DNA of 64,000 nt, taken from Desulfobulbaceae bacterium (GTDB lineage: Bacteria; Desulfobacterota; Desulfobulbia; Desulfobulbales; Desulfocapsaceae). Made by a program: the position numbers and the translations under genes. Each line of letters starts with the position of its first letter. The first letter of the stretch is position 1. Shown piece after piece: positions 8,401 through 16,363 of the stretch. A model generated the notes under the pieces. The model was not told the origin of the DNA. It saw only the letters and a list, made by a program, of their open reading frames with translations, and ran no database searches. Location: the NCBI GenBank assembly GCA_024636345.1, contig JAGXHG010000023.1, positions 1 through 64,000 of the forward strand, in the 5' to 3' direction.

Positions 8401-9272
8401 TTGACTCTAATAACACCTCAACGGTGGCAGAGCTTGAAAGAAACTGGAACCTCTGGGTACAGGGTTTGGGCAACTGGTCTGAACAGGATTCAGAGGACAA
8501 CTTTTTAGGCCACAGCCAGGATCTTGCTGGCATTATCACTGGAGCCGACCGCATGTTCTCTGACTGGCTGCGAGTTGGACTGGACTTTGGCTACAGTGAC
8601 AGCAAACTGGACTGGGACTGGACTGGCTACAACGGTAATATGCAGGGAGTACATCTTGGAGCGTATGCCAGCGCCGATCTAAACGGATTCTTTCTCGACG
8701 TCTCCAGTGGTTATGCCAGCTTTAGTAACACTGCGACCAGAGATATTCGCTTTGACGGGTTCTCAGCCAGAGCCGGAAACGATTTCGATTCAAGCGCTTT
8801 ACAGGGACGCTTTACAGGTGGTTATGATTTCAAGATGAACAAATGGCTGCTTAGTCCGTTGGCATCTTTAGGCTATACGCGATTAGAACAAGACGATTTC
8901 ACAGAGCGAGGGGCTGACTTCCTGAACCTGCATATAGCAGAGAGCACAACCGATTCCATGACCAGTACGATTGGTGTTCGTTTCTCTGGACGGGTAAAAA
9001 GTGATCAATGGCAGTTCCTGCCTCGGGCAGAGCTCAGCTGGCTGCATCAATTTGAGGATGAAGGCGCATCGATTACCGCAAGCTTTATTAATTATGACGC
9101 TTCGTCGTTCAGGGTGACAGGTCTTGCTCCCGTAGCTGATCAGGGACTTTTAAGCTTGGGCCTGACCAGTGAATATGGCCAGAATATTTCACTCTTTTTA
9201 AATTGTGCCTTCGCCTTAGCTGATGGTTACACCTCAAATCAACTCTCCGGTGGTCTGAACTGGAAATTCTAA
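5460..9272 (+). CDS. Autotransporter (type V secretion) with Ser/Gly/Asn repeat passenger
   Basis: Surface protein of 1270 residues. A signal peptide (residues 1-24, ending PAAPASA) is followed by a passenger rich in G, S, N and T, built from about 20 imperfect repeats carrying SSGGSN.ITNSG and GS.N.G motifs, as expected of a parallel beta helix. Residues about 730-850 hold a PATR-like GSGHIYGDVMNYGTISPGNS stretch. The last 280 residues form an autotransporter beta barrel (NLWVQGLGNWSEQDSEDN onward) ending in the outer-membrane signature NWKF. Start follows a GAGAGAGGAAGAGAG-type purine tract. Ligand or role is unknown; adhesion is the usual guess. Confidence 0.93.
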   Translation: MQNVIYCTVMACLLVLCPAAPASADIINNPITSTVDNIYGTSGSDIISNEGTVTNSIIGNPQDGSDSGFNSITNSGTAGFIEGSYNTVNGSSAGSSSITNSGTVNEWIDGSWNLGDYSNGGSNNITNSSTGQVGAIFGSANWGIGSSGGFNNITNSGISSINVGSENYGINSSGGSNSITNSYTGLVGALYGSMNEGVGSSGSSNSITNSGQAGVTFGSFNIGDGSSGGSNSITNSGQAEVTFGSFNIGDGSSGGSNSITNSGQAGVTFGSFNIGNGSTGGSNNITNSSTGQVFEIYGSANDGVGSSGGFNSITNSGISIINAGSANFGINSSGGSNSITNTDTGLVGALYGSMNEGVGSSGGSNNITNSGVVGGEIFFAITNESDISTTAKGISPVSGIIGSWNTGDNSSGGSNTITNSGIVGSDFTAVTGNEVNISTTTNTEELPAGGIIGSVNMGDGSNGGSNNITNSGTVNGALFANPVGNEYSSTARTSGLSAGGIIGSMNTGNNSSGGSNHITNSGIVNATLFATPSNSDYSSVTTSEPLLTGGIVGSWNIGDGSSGGENSIVNSGTVTGDIYGSYNLGTGSTSTGNTINNSGTVDGSMYGSYNSGTNSSGGNDLITNSGQVSGSIYGEDGNDTIIVVGGSTLGGVADGGSEIDTLGFNNMGTVNSNVIGTTYLNFENLGFYGGTTTLTGSWDFSGSSTTVYAGNFFVNGQLSTGNFTVERNGFANISGSVDSGMTMVYGHMKVNGSLSTDDLTIASSGLLSGSGHIYGDVMNYGTISPGNSIGTLSINGTLSFMSGSVYAVELATNGSSDMLKVTGSVHLHGGTIRTALPRSLYTNGQNWSIISAGGGISGSFDSVADNLNSSQTLDLLLKYNANQILLEIERTPFASLGATPGEKGVGLGLDGVVPLASGSMAEFITSMDFDMNLLQIQNTLNALSPEMYTTFSIAGLQAMNVLDQATGRHQADLRQRKELGLDSNNTSTVAELERNWNLWVQGLGNWSEQDSEDNFLGHSQDLAGIITGADRMFSDWLRVGLDFGYSDSKLDWDWTGYNGNMQGVHLGAYASADLNGFFLDVSSGYASFSNTATRDIRFDGFSARAGNDFDSSALQGRFTGGYDFKMNKWLLSPLASLGYTRLEQDDFTERGADFLNLHIAESTTDSMTSTIGVRFSGRVKSDQWQFLPRAELSWLHQFEDEGASITASFINYDASSFRVTGLAPVADQGLLSLGLTSEYGQNISLFLNCAFALADGYTSNQLSGGLNWKF
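5821..6541 (+). repeat. Nested tandem repeats inside the autotransporter gene (78-bp and 480-bp periods)
   Basis: Three successive 78-bp units begin at 6090, 6168 and 6246 (each GGTCAAGCAG.AGTAACCTTTGG) and are almost identical, differing at a few bases. Around them a larger unit repeats at exactly 480 bp: for example AACAGTAGCGGGGGGAGTAA occurs at about 5970 and again 480 bp later, with conserved flanks of about 200 bp. Near-identity at silent positions points to recent amplification by slippage or recombination. The period is a multiple of three, so the frame survives. Confidence 0.85.
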
Positions 9273-9283
9273 TTCCAGTTCAG
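9255..9283 (+). terminator. Stem-loop overlapping the autotransporter stop codon
   Basis: Perfect 11-bp arms (CTGAACTGGAA and TTCCAGTTCAG) around a 7-base loop that contains the TAA stop. A T-rich stretch (AATTTCTCTTTT) follows. It is a plausible intrinsic terminator, with the last codons LNWKF forming the left arm. Confidence 0.5.
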
Positions 9284-9343
9284 TGAATTTCTCTTTTGGA
9301 CAGTGTATCGGCAATCTCAACACAAAGTCCAAAAGTGAAATAA

Positions 9344-9474
9344 CTTGAGTTTCAAGAAGGCCAGACGATCCGTGCCATCGTGCGACGAGCCAGGTATCTG
9401 CTCATTGAAACCGAAAACCAAACCTTTCTCATCATCCATCTGGACATGACCGGCAACCTTGGCATCTCCCCCCA
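9344..9474 (+). pseudogene. Decayed duplicate of the PPTase 3' end joined to an internal piece of mutM
   Basis: Bases 9344-9362 match 19 of 19 with the PPTase gene at 4412-4430. From 9359 the sequence continues as mutM 4677-4790 with about 11 mismatches in 112 bases, encoding RRARYLLIETENQTFLIIHL. The source bases 4431-4680 are missing, and the junction lies in a shared GGCC, so a 250-bp deletion by microhomology followed the duplication. There is no start, no catalytic N-terminus and no zinc finger. It is in direct orientation with the intact copy, so the autotransporter gene lies between the two. Confidence 0.88.
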
Positions 9475-9484
9475 ATCCCTTCCC

Positions 9485-9913
9485 TCACATCTGGCCGACA
9501 ATCTTTTCGAGAATGACACTGAACATCTCCTGCTCCTCACTGGACAGGGTAGATGTGACCTCTTCAGTAAGCCGCAGATGATATTGATGGTGCTGATCAA
9601 AGAGCACCTGCCCTTTTTCCGTCAGTTCGATCAGCCAGGAGCGGCGGTCGGTCTCATGGGGCGTCCTCTGCAGCAGTCCCTGCTCCTCCAACCGGTCCAC
9701 CATCACAGTCAGGGTACCGGTGGTCACCCCCATCTTTCTGGCCAACTCCTTCATCTGCAGAGAGACACCATGACCAACGATCTCAACGGTATGCATCTGG
9801 GCGGTTGACAGCCCGGAACCCCTGAGGACATCCTGCTCCCAGAAGGACATCTTCTCATACCACTCAACAAGCTGATGAGAAAGCTTTTCAATCCTGGTTA
9901 ACGGGACAGACAT
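9485..9913 (-). CDS. MarR family transcriptional regulator
   Basis: Winged-helix repressor-type protein of about 142 residues. The core reads LSTAQMHTVEIVGHG, then MKELARKMGVTTGTLTVMVDRLEEQGLLQRTPHETDRRSWLIELTEKG, a textbook MarR recognition helix and wing. ATG 9913 is chosen because AGGAAGAG lies five bases upstream; a longer frame to 9928 exists. The start overlaps the end of the CDF exporter gene by 16 bp, so both are one operon transcribed leftward. It probably controls this operon through the palindrome at 10894-10936. Confidence 0.88.
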   Translation of the reverse strand: MSVPLTRIEKLSHQLVEWYEKMSFWEQDVLRGSGLSTAQMHTVEIVGHGVSLQMKELARKMGVTTGTLTVMVDRLEEQGLLQRTPHETDRRSWLIELTEKGQVLFDQHHQYHLRLTEEVTSTLSSEEQEMFSVILEKIVGQM

Positions 9914-10827
9914 GACTCTTCCTCGCAAATATTCAGTTCTATGGTCAGATGCGAAATCTCCTTGAAATCGCTCAGCAACCCCTTGTAATAGTCCATCTTC
10001 TTCGGGTGATGGGTGACAATGGAGATAATGGCCGCGAAATCCGCCGGGCCCACCCTCCAGACATGCATATCCGCAATCCGGTTGTCCAGTGCCCCCTCAA
10101 TTTTTTCTTTGATGGCAGCCAACTCGATAGCCTCCATGCTGCCATCGAGCAGAATAAATCCCGTCTCCCGTAACAGACCATAGGCCCAGCGGGCAATAAT
10201 CAACGCACCAACGATGCCGATCACAGGATCAAGCCAATTCCAGCCCAGATATTTACCAAGAATCAGGGCAGCAATAGCCATAACCGAAGTCAGGACATCG
10301 GCCAATACATGCAGATAGGCCGCCTTGAGATTGTAATCATGGTGATTATTATGATTATGATCATCATGGTCATGACCATCACGAAGGAGAAAAGCACTGA
10401 CGATATTCACCGCAAGCCCCAGAACTGCCACACCAATGGCCTCATTGAAATGGATCGGATGCGGGACCACCAAGCGCTGACCCGATTCAATGAGCATGAT
10501 AAAGGAAACCACGCCCAAAACAATGGCGCTGGCAAAGCCCCCAAGCACACTGACCTTACCGGTGCCAAAGGCAAAGTCTTTGCTGTTCGTGTGCCTCTGG
10601 GCATATCGATAAGCAAAAATCGCGATCATGAATGCGGCTGCGTGAGTGCCCATGTGCCAGCCATCGGCCAACAGAGCCATTGAACCATAAGCCATGCCCG
10701 CTGCCACCTCAAGCAGCATGGTAATGGCGGTCAGAATCAGCACCTGCCTTGTTCGTCGCTCACCATGTTCCTGAATGACCACAAAGTCATGTTGATGTTG
10801 CCAGGGATCAATAGAATGAGTATGCAT
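9898..10827 (-). CDS. Cation diffusion facilitator, DmeF-like divalent metal exporter
   Basis: Inner-membrane proton/metal antiporter of 309 residues for Zn, Co, Cd or Ni. Six membrane segments are visible. TM2 carries ALLADGWHMGTHAAA and TM5 carries LHVLADVLTSVMAI, the two parts of the transport metal site. A His/Asp-rich cytosolic loop DGHDHDDHNHNNHHDYN lies between TM4 and TM5, and a histidine-rich N-terminus is present, as in DmeF. The C-terminal domain (DMHVWRVGPADFAAIISIV) is the cytosolic metal-sensing fold. Start follows GAGG at a good distance. Metal specificity is inferred only loosely. Confidence 0.9.
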   Translation of the reverse strand: MHTHSIDPWQHQHDFVVIQEHGERRTRQVLILTAITMLLEVAAGMAYGSMALLADGWHMGTHAAAFMIAIFAYRYAQRHTNSKDFAFGTGKVSVLGGFASAIVLGVVSFIMLIESGQRLVVPHPIHFNEAIGVAVLGLAVNIVSAFLLRDGHDHDDHNHNNHHDYNLKAAYLHVLADVLTSVMAIAALILGKYLGWNWLDPVIGIVGALIIARWAYGLLRETGFILLDGSMEAIELAAIKEKIEGALDNRIADMHVWRVGPADFAAIISIVTHHPKKMDYYKGLLSDFKEISHLTIELNICEEESCLSR

Positions 10828-10893
10828 CTAAAACCTCACTGAAAAGAAAACTACCTTTATCCTCACCTCCACTTCAAGGAGAACAGATACAGC

Positions 10894-10936
10894 CATATTG
10901 TTTGATTGTCAAGATACTTGTCACTCAAACAATATG
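10894..10936. promoter_or_regulatory. Palindromic operator overlapping the CDF-marR promoter
   Basis: A 43-bp inverted repeat with perfect 12-bp arms (CATATTGTTTGA and TCAAACAATATG) and further partial symmetry inside. Read on the minus strand, it contains TTGACA, followed 17 bases later by TATCTG, a reasonable sigma70 promoter pointing to the CDF gene. A dimer bound here would cover the -35 box, which suits repression by the MarR protein encoded in the same operon. The binding protein is inferred. Confidence 0.6.
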
Positions 10937-11065
10937 AACCATATGACCAATCAGAACATGATCCATCAACATTGTTGTTTCTTCCTGATTCTGGTATAAA
11001 AGAAAAGTTTTCTTATGATAGATTTTTTCCTCTTCACCTTTTGCACATACACATAATCCTTCCCC

Positions 11066-11848
11066 ATGATAGGCATCTTTGATTCAGGAATTGGCGGCAT
11101 GACCGTGGCACGGGCGGTGGAACAACTGCTGCCGGATTACTCCATCGTTTATTTTGGCGACATTGCCCGCACCCCCTATGGTTCAAAAAGCGCGGCGACC
11201 ATCACCGATTACTCCCTGCGGAACACTGAGTTCCTACTGCAGAAAGGGGCGGAGATCATCATCATTGCCTGCAACACCGCCTCCAGTGTGGCGACCGAGG
11301 CCTTACGCCGGGAATTTCAGGTACCGATCATTGAAGTGATCACCCCGGCCGCTAACAAAGCCGTTGCCACCAGCAAAACAGGCAGGATCGGGGTCATCGG
11401 TACCAGAGCCACCATCAGAAGCGGGGTGTACGAACAGACCATCTGCAGTCAACGTCCTGATTTTCATGTCTTCTCCGAGGCCTGTCCTCTGCTCGTCCCG
11501 CTGGTGGAAGAGGGGTGGACAAACAAGCAAGAAACCAAGATGATTCTCCGGCGCTACCTGCACCCCTTGAGAGATAAGCAGATCGACACCCTGGTACTCG
11601 GCTGTACCCACTATCCTCTGCTCACAAAGCTGATCCAGACCAGGGTGGGAAAACGAGTCACCCTTATTGATTCCTCGGTGGAGACCGCACATTATGTCAG
11701 AGACCTTCTGACTGAGCAACCGCACCTTGTCGCTAAAAAAGACCACGGCATATCCACCCACCACTACTATGTCTCCGACCTGACCGATTCCGCGCAAAAA
11801 GTTGCCCGGAAGATATTTGAACGTCCCCTGGAGTTGATCCTTACATGA
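11066..11848 (+). CDS. murI: Glutamate racemase
   Basis: Cofactor-independent racemase making D-glutamate for peptidoglycan. The protein opens with IGIFDSGIGGMTVARAV (catalytic Asp), has the first catalytic cysteine in IIACNTASSVATE near residue 73, and the second in LVLGCTHYPLLT near residue 184. The length of 260 is normal. Stop and the lolA start share an ATGA overlap, so it is translated with the outer-membrane lipoprotein carrier downstream. Confidence 0.95.
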   Translation: MIGIFDSGIGGMTVARAVEQLLPDYSIVYFGDIARTPYGSKSAATITDYSLRNTEFLLQKGAEIIIIACNTASSVATEALRREFQVPIIEVITPAANKAVATSKTGRIGVIGTRATIRSGVYEQTICSQRPDFHVFSEACPLLVPLVEEGWTNKQETKMILRRYLHPLRDKQIDTLVLGCTHYPLLTKLIQTRVGKRVTLIDSSVETAHYVRDLLTEQPHLVAKKDHGISTHHYYVSDLTDSAQKVARKIFERPLELILT

Positions 11849-12600
11849 AACCTTTTCTGACCCAAACAACCCTTGGAGTTCGCGCACTTTTGTTGTCGCT
11901 CACCGCACTCCTTTTCCTGCTCCTGCACCAGCCACTCTTTGCCGGCCAGAACGTGAATGAAGCTCCGGAGGATATCGCCCGGAGACTGCAGCAGAACTAT
12001 GACCAACTCAAGAGTCTCAGCTTTCACTTCACCCAGAGCACCGAAGGGGAACTCAGTGGCAGACCGCAGCAGGGAAGTGGTACCGCCTGGTTTGTCAAAG
12101 AGAAAAAAAGTCCGGGAGCTCCCGGTACCGTCGGCAAGATGCGCTGGGATTACACCAGCCCGGATAAACAGATTCTGATCAGCGACGGGGTAAATTTTTC
12201 CATGTACTTTGCCAAACTTGAACAGATGATCGTCAGTCCTGCCGAGTCCATGCAAACAGATATCACCTACGCTTTTTTCACCGGCGCCGGCAATCTGCTC
12301 AAAGATTTTACCATCTCTGCCCCCAATCCTGAATTGAATCCAAAAAAAGAGGACGCTGACCATTACAAGGTCATTAAGCTCATCCCTAAGGAAAATCAGT
12401 CCCAAGTGAGCGAGATTCATCTATGGGTGACCGCGGATTCACTGATCCAGCGCATGGAGATCCTTGACCATTTTGACACCAGGACCACGCTTGAATTCAG
12501 CAAGTTGGAGACCAACAGCCTGCCCACTGATGACCCCAAGGCCATGGATGCGCTGTTTAGCTATACCCCGCCCGAGGGAACAGAAATCATTTATCAATGA
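11845..12600 (+). CDS. lolA: Outer-membrane lipoprotein carrier protein LolA
   Basis: Periplasmic chaperone that takes lipoproteins from LolCDE to the outer membrane. The N-terminal signal peptide covers residues 1-33 (hydrophobic LLLSLTALLFLLLH, cut after FAG). The mature part shows LQQNYDQLKSLSFHFTQS, then GKMRWDYTSPDKQILISDG, which form the hydrophobic-cavity strands of the family. 251 residues. It overlaps murI and the next radical SAM gene by 4 bp on each side, so three genes form a tight operon. Confidence 0.9.
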   Translation: MKPFLTQTTLGVRALLLSLTALLFLLLHQPLFAGQNVNEAPEDIARRLQQNYDQLKSLSFHFTQSTEGELSGRPQQGSGTAWFVKEKKSPGAPGTVGKMRWDYTSPDKQILISDGVNFSMYFAKLEQMIVSPAESMQTDITYAFFTGAGNLLKDFTISAPNPELNPKKEDADHYKVIKLIPKENQSQVSEIHLWVTADSLIQRMEILDHFDTRTTLEFSKLETNSLPTDDPKAMDALFSYTPPEGTEIIYQ

Positions 12601-14426
12601 AGACCCTGAAGACCCAGGCGCCAGCGGCCGATCTCTTTAAAATTGCCCTGATCTCCATGCCCTGGTCGATCCTGAATCGGCCTTCCATTCAACTGGGTGC
12701 CCTTAAGGCTTGGCTGGACCGCGATGACACCATCCAGACCCACACTTTTCACCCTTACCTCCAGGTCGCCAAGGCTCTTGGGACCGAGACCTATCACCAT
12801 CTGGCCAGAAACAGCTGGGCCGGCGAGTCCCTCTACGGCCCTCTGCTCTTTCCAGAACGACGACCACAGGCGGCACGGCTTTTTGACGAGAGTTGCAAAG
12901 GCAAGAAGGAGCTGCGCAGACTTGATTTTGATCAAACAGTCCAGCTCCTTGACCTTTCTCTTGACCAATGGCTGGCTGACCTTGATCTCGCCAGCTTTCA
13001 CCTGATCGGATTTTCCATCTGCTTCAATCAGCTGCTCTCTTCACTCACCGCAGCGCAGCGCATTAAAGAACTCCACCCCGCTCTGCCCATTGTAATTGGT
13101 GGTTCCGGATGTGTCGGGACGATAGGTGCCTCTCTGCTGGAAAACTTTTCTCAGATTGACTATGTGATTTCCGGTGAAGGAGAAGAAGCCCTGACCCAGC
13201 TCTGTCATTGCTTGCAACAGAACAACGACCCGGAAGCCCTGCCGCCTCAGATAATCCTGCGGAGGCGACCTTATACCGAAGGACCCTGCCGGGGTATTGT
13301 TGACCTGAACAGGCTGCCGACACCAGATTACGCCCCTTACTTTCAGCAGATGCAGGACACCTTCCCCGGCCAGCCCTTCATCCCCATTCTACCCCTTGAA
13401 TTCTCCAGGGGCTGCTGGTGGAACCGCTGCACCTTCTGCAACCTGAACTTGCAATGGCAGGGATACCGCTGGAAAAAAAGTGACAAGGTGGTACGCGAGG
13501 TGGCAGAACAATCCCTTCGCCATGGCTGCCTTGATTTTACCTTTACCGACAATGCCCTACCGCCAAAAGAGGCTGATCTCTTTTTTCAGACCATGGCAGA
13601 AGAGAAGATCGACTACGACTTCTTTGCCGAGATTCGGGTGATCAGCGATGGTGACAAACTGGCAGCCTATCGTCGCGGCGGCCTCTCTTCTGTCCAGGTC
13701 GGCATTGAGTCCCTCTCTACTACCCTGCTTGCCAGAATGGAAAAAGGCACCACGGTCATGGACAATATCGCTGCCATGAAACAGAGCCGATTGTGCCACA
13801 TGCAGCTTGATGGCAACCTGATCACCGAATTCCCCGGCAGTACCGAGGAAGAAGTGGCTGAGACCCTTTATAATCTGGATTTCGTCCTTCCCTTCACCCC
13901 GCTTACCGCCGCCTCATTTTTCCTTGGACACGGTTCACCAGTCTGTAATAATCCAAAAGAGTTCGGTATCTCAGCTGTAATCCAGCACCCCAAAAACCGC
14001 AGGCTTTTTCCTCAAGAGCTCCTTGCAGGAATGGAGATGTTGATCAAGGGGCATCGGGGCGACCGAACCTTGCAGCGCCGACTCTGGCAGCCTGTCTCTC
14101 AAAAAATTGCCCAATGGCAGGCCTTCCACACCCATCGCGATCTTCATGGAATCCCAGCGCTGAGCTACCGGGACGGCGGCTCCTTTCTCATCATCCGTCA
14201 GGAACAAATCAATACCCCCTGCCTGCAGCACCGACTGCGCGGAACATCCAGGATAATATACCTCTACTGCCAGGATATCCGGAATCGAAAAGAGCTGGCT
14301 CAACAGTTTCCAACCATTCCACCCAAGGCCATGAACGATTTCCTGGCCGATCTGATCACCAAACGGCTCCTCTTCCAGGAAGAAGACCGGGTGCTGGCGC
14401 TAGCAATCCCGGCCTTCGCCCCATAA
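12597..14426 (+). CDS. Radical SAM protein resembling RiPP-maturation C-methyltransferases (TIGR03975-like)
   Basis: 609-residue enzyme with an N-terminal cobalamin-binding-like domain (about 15-240; KIALISMPWSILNRPSIQLGAL, VIGGSGCVG, DYVISGEGE) and a radical SAM domain starting SRGCWWNRCTFCNLN. The cluster cysteines are C273, C278 and C281, a CX4CX2C spacing instead of CX3CX2C. The family includes B12-dependent methylases of peptide natural products, but no precursor peptide or transporter gene is beside it. It overlaps lolA by 4 bp. The substrate is unknown; a housekeeping role tied to the envelope operon is possible. The first domain lacks a clear DXHXXG motif. Confidence 0.75.
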   Translation: MKTLKTQAPAADLFKIALISMPWSILNRPSIQLGALKAWLDRDDTIQTHTFHPYLQVAKALGTETYHHLARNSWAGESLYGPLLFPERRPQAARLFDESCKGKKELRRLDFDQTVQLLDLSLDQWLADLDLASFHLIGFSICFNQLLSSLTAAQRIKELHPALPIVIGGSGCVGTIGASLLENFSQIDYVISGEGEEALTQLCHCLQQNNDPEALPPQIILRRRPYTEGPCRGIVDLNRLPTPDYAPYFQQMQDTFPGQPFIPILPLEFSRGCWWNRCTFCNLNLQWQGYRWKKSDKVVREVAEQSLRHGCLDFTFTDNALPPKEADLFFQTMAEEKIDYDFFAEIRVISDGDKLAAYRRGGLSSVQVGIESLSTTLLARMEKGTTVMDNIAAMKQSRLCHMQLDGNLITEFPGSTEEEVAETLYNLDFVLPFTPLTAASFFLGHGSPVCNNPKEFGISAVIQHPKNRRLFPQELLAGMEMLIKGHRGDRTLQRRLWQPVSQKIAQWQAFHTHRDLHGIPALSYRDGGSFLIIRQEQINTPCLQHRLRGTSRIIYLYCQDIRNRKELAQQFPTIPPKAMNDFLADLITKRLLFQEEDRVLALAIPAFAP

Positions 14427-14521
14427 CCTCTTTTTGTTTTTAACTTTCTTCATTTTGATGGTAGTATATTCGCATTTATTCACTCGTTATCATATCAAAC
14501 ATCTACACAAGGGTATTACCC

Positions 14522-15730
14522 ATGAATCAGGAAACAACCGAACCAAGTTTTGCCGATCTGTTCCAGGAAAGTTCATCAAAATCCCTACGCCGTCTGGAAC
14601 CAGGCCAGAAAATAACTGCCACCATTGTTGGCCATAGCGGAAACTCGGTCTTTCTTGATGTCGGTGGTAAAAATGAAGGGATCCTCGACAGCTCTGAATT
14701 AATGAATAAAGAAGGCGAGCTCTCCGCCACCATTGGCGACAAGGTAGAGGTCTATTTTCTCAAGTCTACTGGTGGAGCCAAGCTCTTCACTATCAAGCTG
14801 GGCGGTGGAAAAAACACGACCCATCTGGAAGAGGCCTGGCGCAACGCTATTCCGGTTGAAGGCCTGGTCAAAGAAGAGATCAAGGGTGGTTTTGACATTA
14901 CCCTTGGCGGCTCAGTGCGCGCCTTCTGCCCTTTCTCCCAGATGGGACTGCACCGGGTTGATGACGCCGGAGCAGAGTACACTGGCCGCCACATGACCTT
15001 CCTCATCACCCGATTTGAAGAAAATGGCCGCAATATCGTGGTCTCAGCCAGGGCCTTGCTTGAACAGGAACGAGAACGGCAGAAAGAAGCCTTGCAGGAA
15101 AGCCTGGAGGAAGGTGGCACCGTTCATGGCACCATCAGCTCCATCCGTGACTTCGGTGCCTTCGTCGATATTGGTGGCGTGGATGGATTGATCCCGATCT
15201 CGGAAATCGGCTGGAGCCGCGTGGAGGATATCAAGGAGCACCTCACCGTGGGCCAGGAGGTCACCGCCGTGATCAAGAAACTGGACTGGAAGGCAGGACG
15301 TATCACCCTGAGCCTCAAAGAGACGTTGCCCAACCCATGGGACGAGGTGCGGCAGGGTTTTGTTGAGGGATCAATACATACCGGCACCGTGGCCCGCCTG
15401 ACCACCTTTGGAGCCTTTGTCACCCTCGCCCCCGGTGTCGACGGCCTGATCCACATATCCAGGCTTGGCGGTGGCCGCCGCATCAATCACCCACGCGAGG
15501 CGCTGGAAGTAGGACAGGAGATTGAGGTAAAGGTGGAGACAATTGACAATGAGGCCAGAAGGATCAGTCTGGCCCCCAGTGATTATGTGAGCAGCGAGTC
15601 CACAGAAACGGCAGAGAAGGATGAATATAAGAAATTCGTCTCCGAGAAGAAGTCGGCTAAAAAGGAGGCGGAGTCGGTCGGCAGCTTGGGGGCCTTGCTC
15701 CAGGAGAAACTGAAGAACCGCTCGAAATGA
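14522..15730 (+). CDS. S1 RNA-binding domain protein (ribosomal protein S1-like)
   Basis: 402-residue protein with four S1 (OB-fold) domains: about 27-95 (GQKITATIVGHSGNSVFLDVGGKNEG), 108-180, 195-265 (GTVHGTISSIRDFGAFVDIGGVDGLI) and 280-350 (GTVARLTTFGAFVTLAPGVDGLIHIS). The last 50 residues are charged and flexible. Full-length ribosomal S1 has six domains, so this is either a short S1 or a paralogue that binds mRNA in translation or decay. Start follows AAGGG. It stands alone, with a strong terminator 180 bp downstream. Confidence 0.85.
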   Translation: MNQETTEPSFADLFQESSSKSLRRLEPGQKITATIVGHSGNSVFLDVGGKNEGILDSSELMNKEGELSATIGDKVEVYFLKSTGGAKLFTIKLGGGKNTTHLEEAWRNAIPVEGLVKEEIKGGFDITLGGSVRAFCPFSQMGLHRVDDAGAEYTGRHMTFLITRFEENGRNIVVSARALLEQERERQKEALQESLEEGGTVHGTISSIRDFGAFVDIGGVDGLIPISEIGWSRVEDIKEHLTVGQEVTAVIKKLDWKAGRITLSLKETLPNPWDEVRQGFVEGSIHTGTVARLTTFGAFVTLAPGVDGLIHISRLGGGRRINHPREALEVGQEIEVKVETIDNEARRISLAPSDYVSSESTETAEKDEYKKFVSEKKSAKKEAESVGSLGALLQEKLKNRSK

Positions 15731-15907
15731 ACTGTTCACGACCGCCCCACAGAGTCCCGCCAATCTCTACAGAAGCCTTGACAGGGTTCATGGATGGCCT
15801 GCAGAGGCTTCATAATCCGGCAGTGTAAAGACCCAGCGTCCCTCAACCTGGACGCCGGCTTCTCATCTGGGGGCAAGATCCTTGCCCCTGCTGCCAACCT
15901 CACCTGC

Positions 15908-15947
15908 AAGGTCGGGGCGACGCTGTTCGTCGCCCCGACCTTTTTTT
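15908..15947 (+). terminator. Rho-independent terminator after the S1-like gene
   Basis: A perfect 15-bp GC-rich stem (AAGGTCGGGGCGACG and its complement) with loop CTGTT is followed by seven T. A smaller hairpin, GGGGCAAG-ATC-CTTGCCCC, lies just before it at 15870-15888. These close transcription before the AT-rich island. Confidence 0.9.
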
Positions 15948-16363
15948 ATTTTTTGCGATTTAGCTGCCTCTCCTCCCCTTGCAAGAGAGACAGCCCCTTA
16001 CCGCTCGATTTGGGCCAAACAGGTCAAAAAGAGCTTCTGAAAATCAACAATCTGGCCAACAGGTCAAGTTCTCTGTTTTATTCTACTCTGACCCTATTTA
16101 TCCAAATTCAGTTACCAAGTTCAAGCCCTCTGATTCTTTTGAGCGGTGGTCGTCAGATATCGCCAAATTTGTCATAATTAGCCGACAACGTTAAAAAAAC
16201 AACGGAGACATTTCCCTTGGCTCCCAGAGTATGATCATCATATGATGCGATTGATTTATGATTTTAACTGGCCCTGTTTTTTGATGTGAAGACAGGCCTA
16301 ATAATACTGTTAACCAATATAAATGGTTAATATTCACAAAGGTAGAGTTTATTTGAGTGTTGC
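15948..16363. other. AT-rich intergenic left margin of the defence island
   Basis: No credible gene. The base composition drops visibly to AT-rich from about 16150. It contains the left copy of the GGGTCAGAGTA repeat (listed separately) and the leader of the deaminase gene, with no strong promoter that I can defend. Short frames here lack ribosome sites and family resemblance. Confidence 0.5.
16076..16094 (-). repeat. Left inverted copy of the GGGTCAGAGTA repeat
   Basis: Read on the minus strand this is GGGTCAGAGTAGAATAAAA. It matches 17 of 19 bases with 18672-18690 on the plus strand. The two face inward on either side of the deaminase/dUTPase pair and may mark the island ends. Confidence 0.7.

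Noticed and set aside
16105-16195. A second attC-like site before the deaminase gene, ending near AACGTTAAAA
   Set aside because: The left side GTTACCAAGTTCAAGC is suggestive, but the arms do not pair well with the right side.
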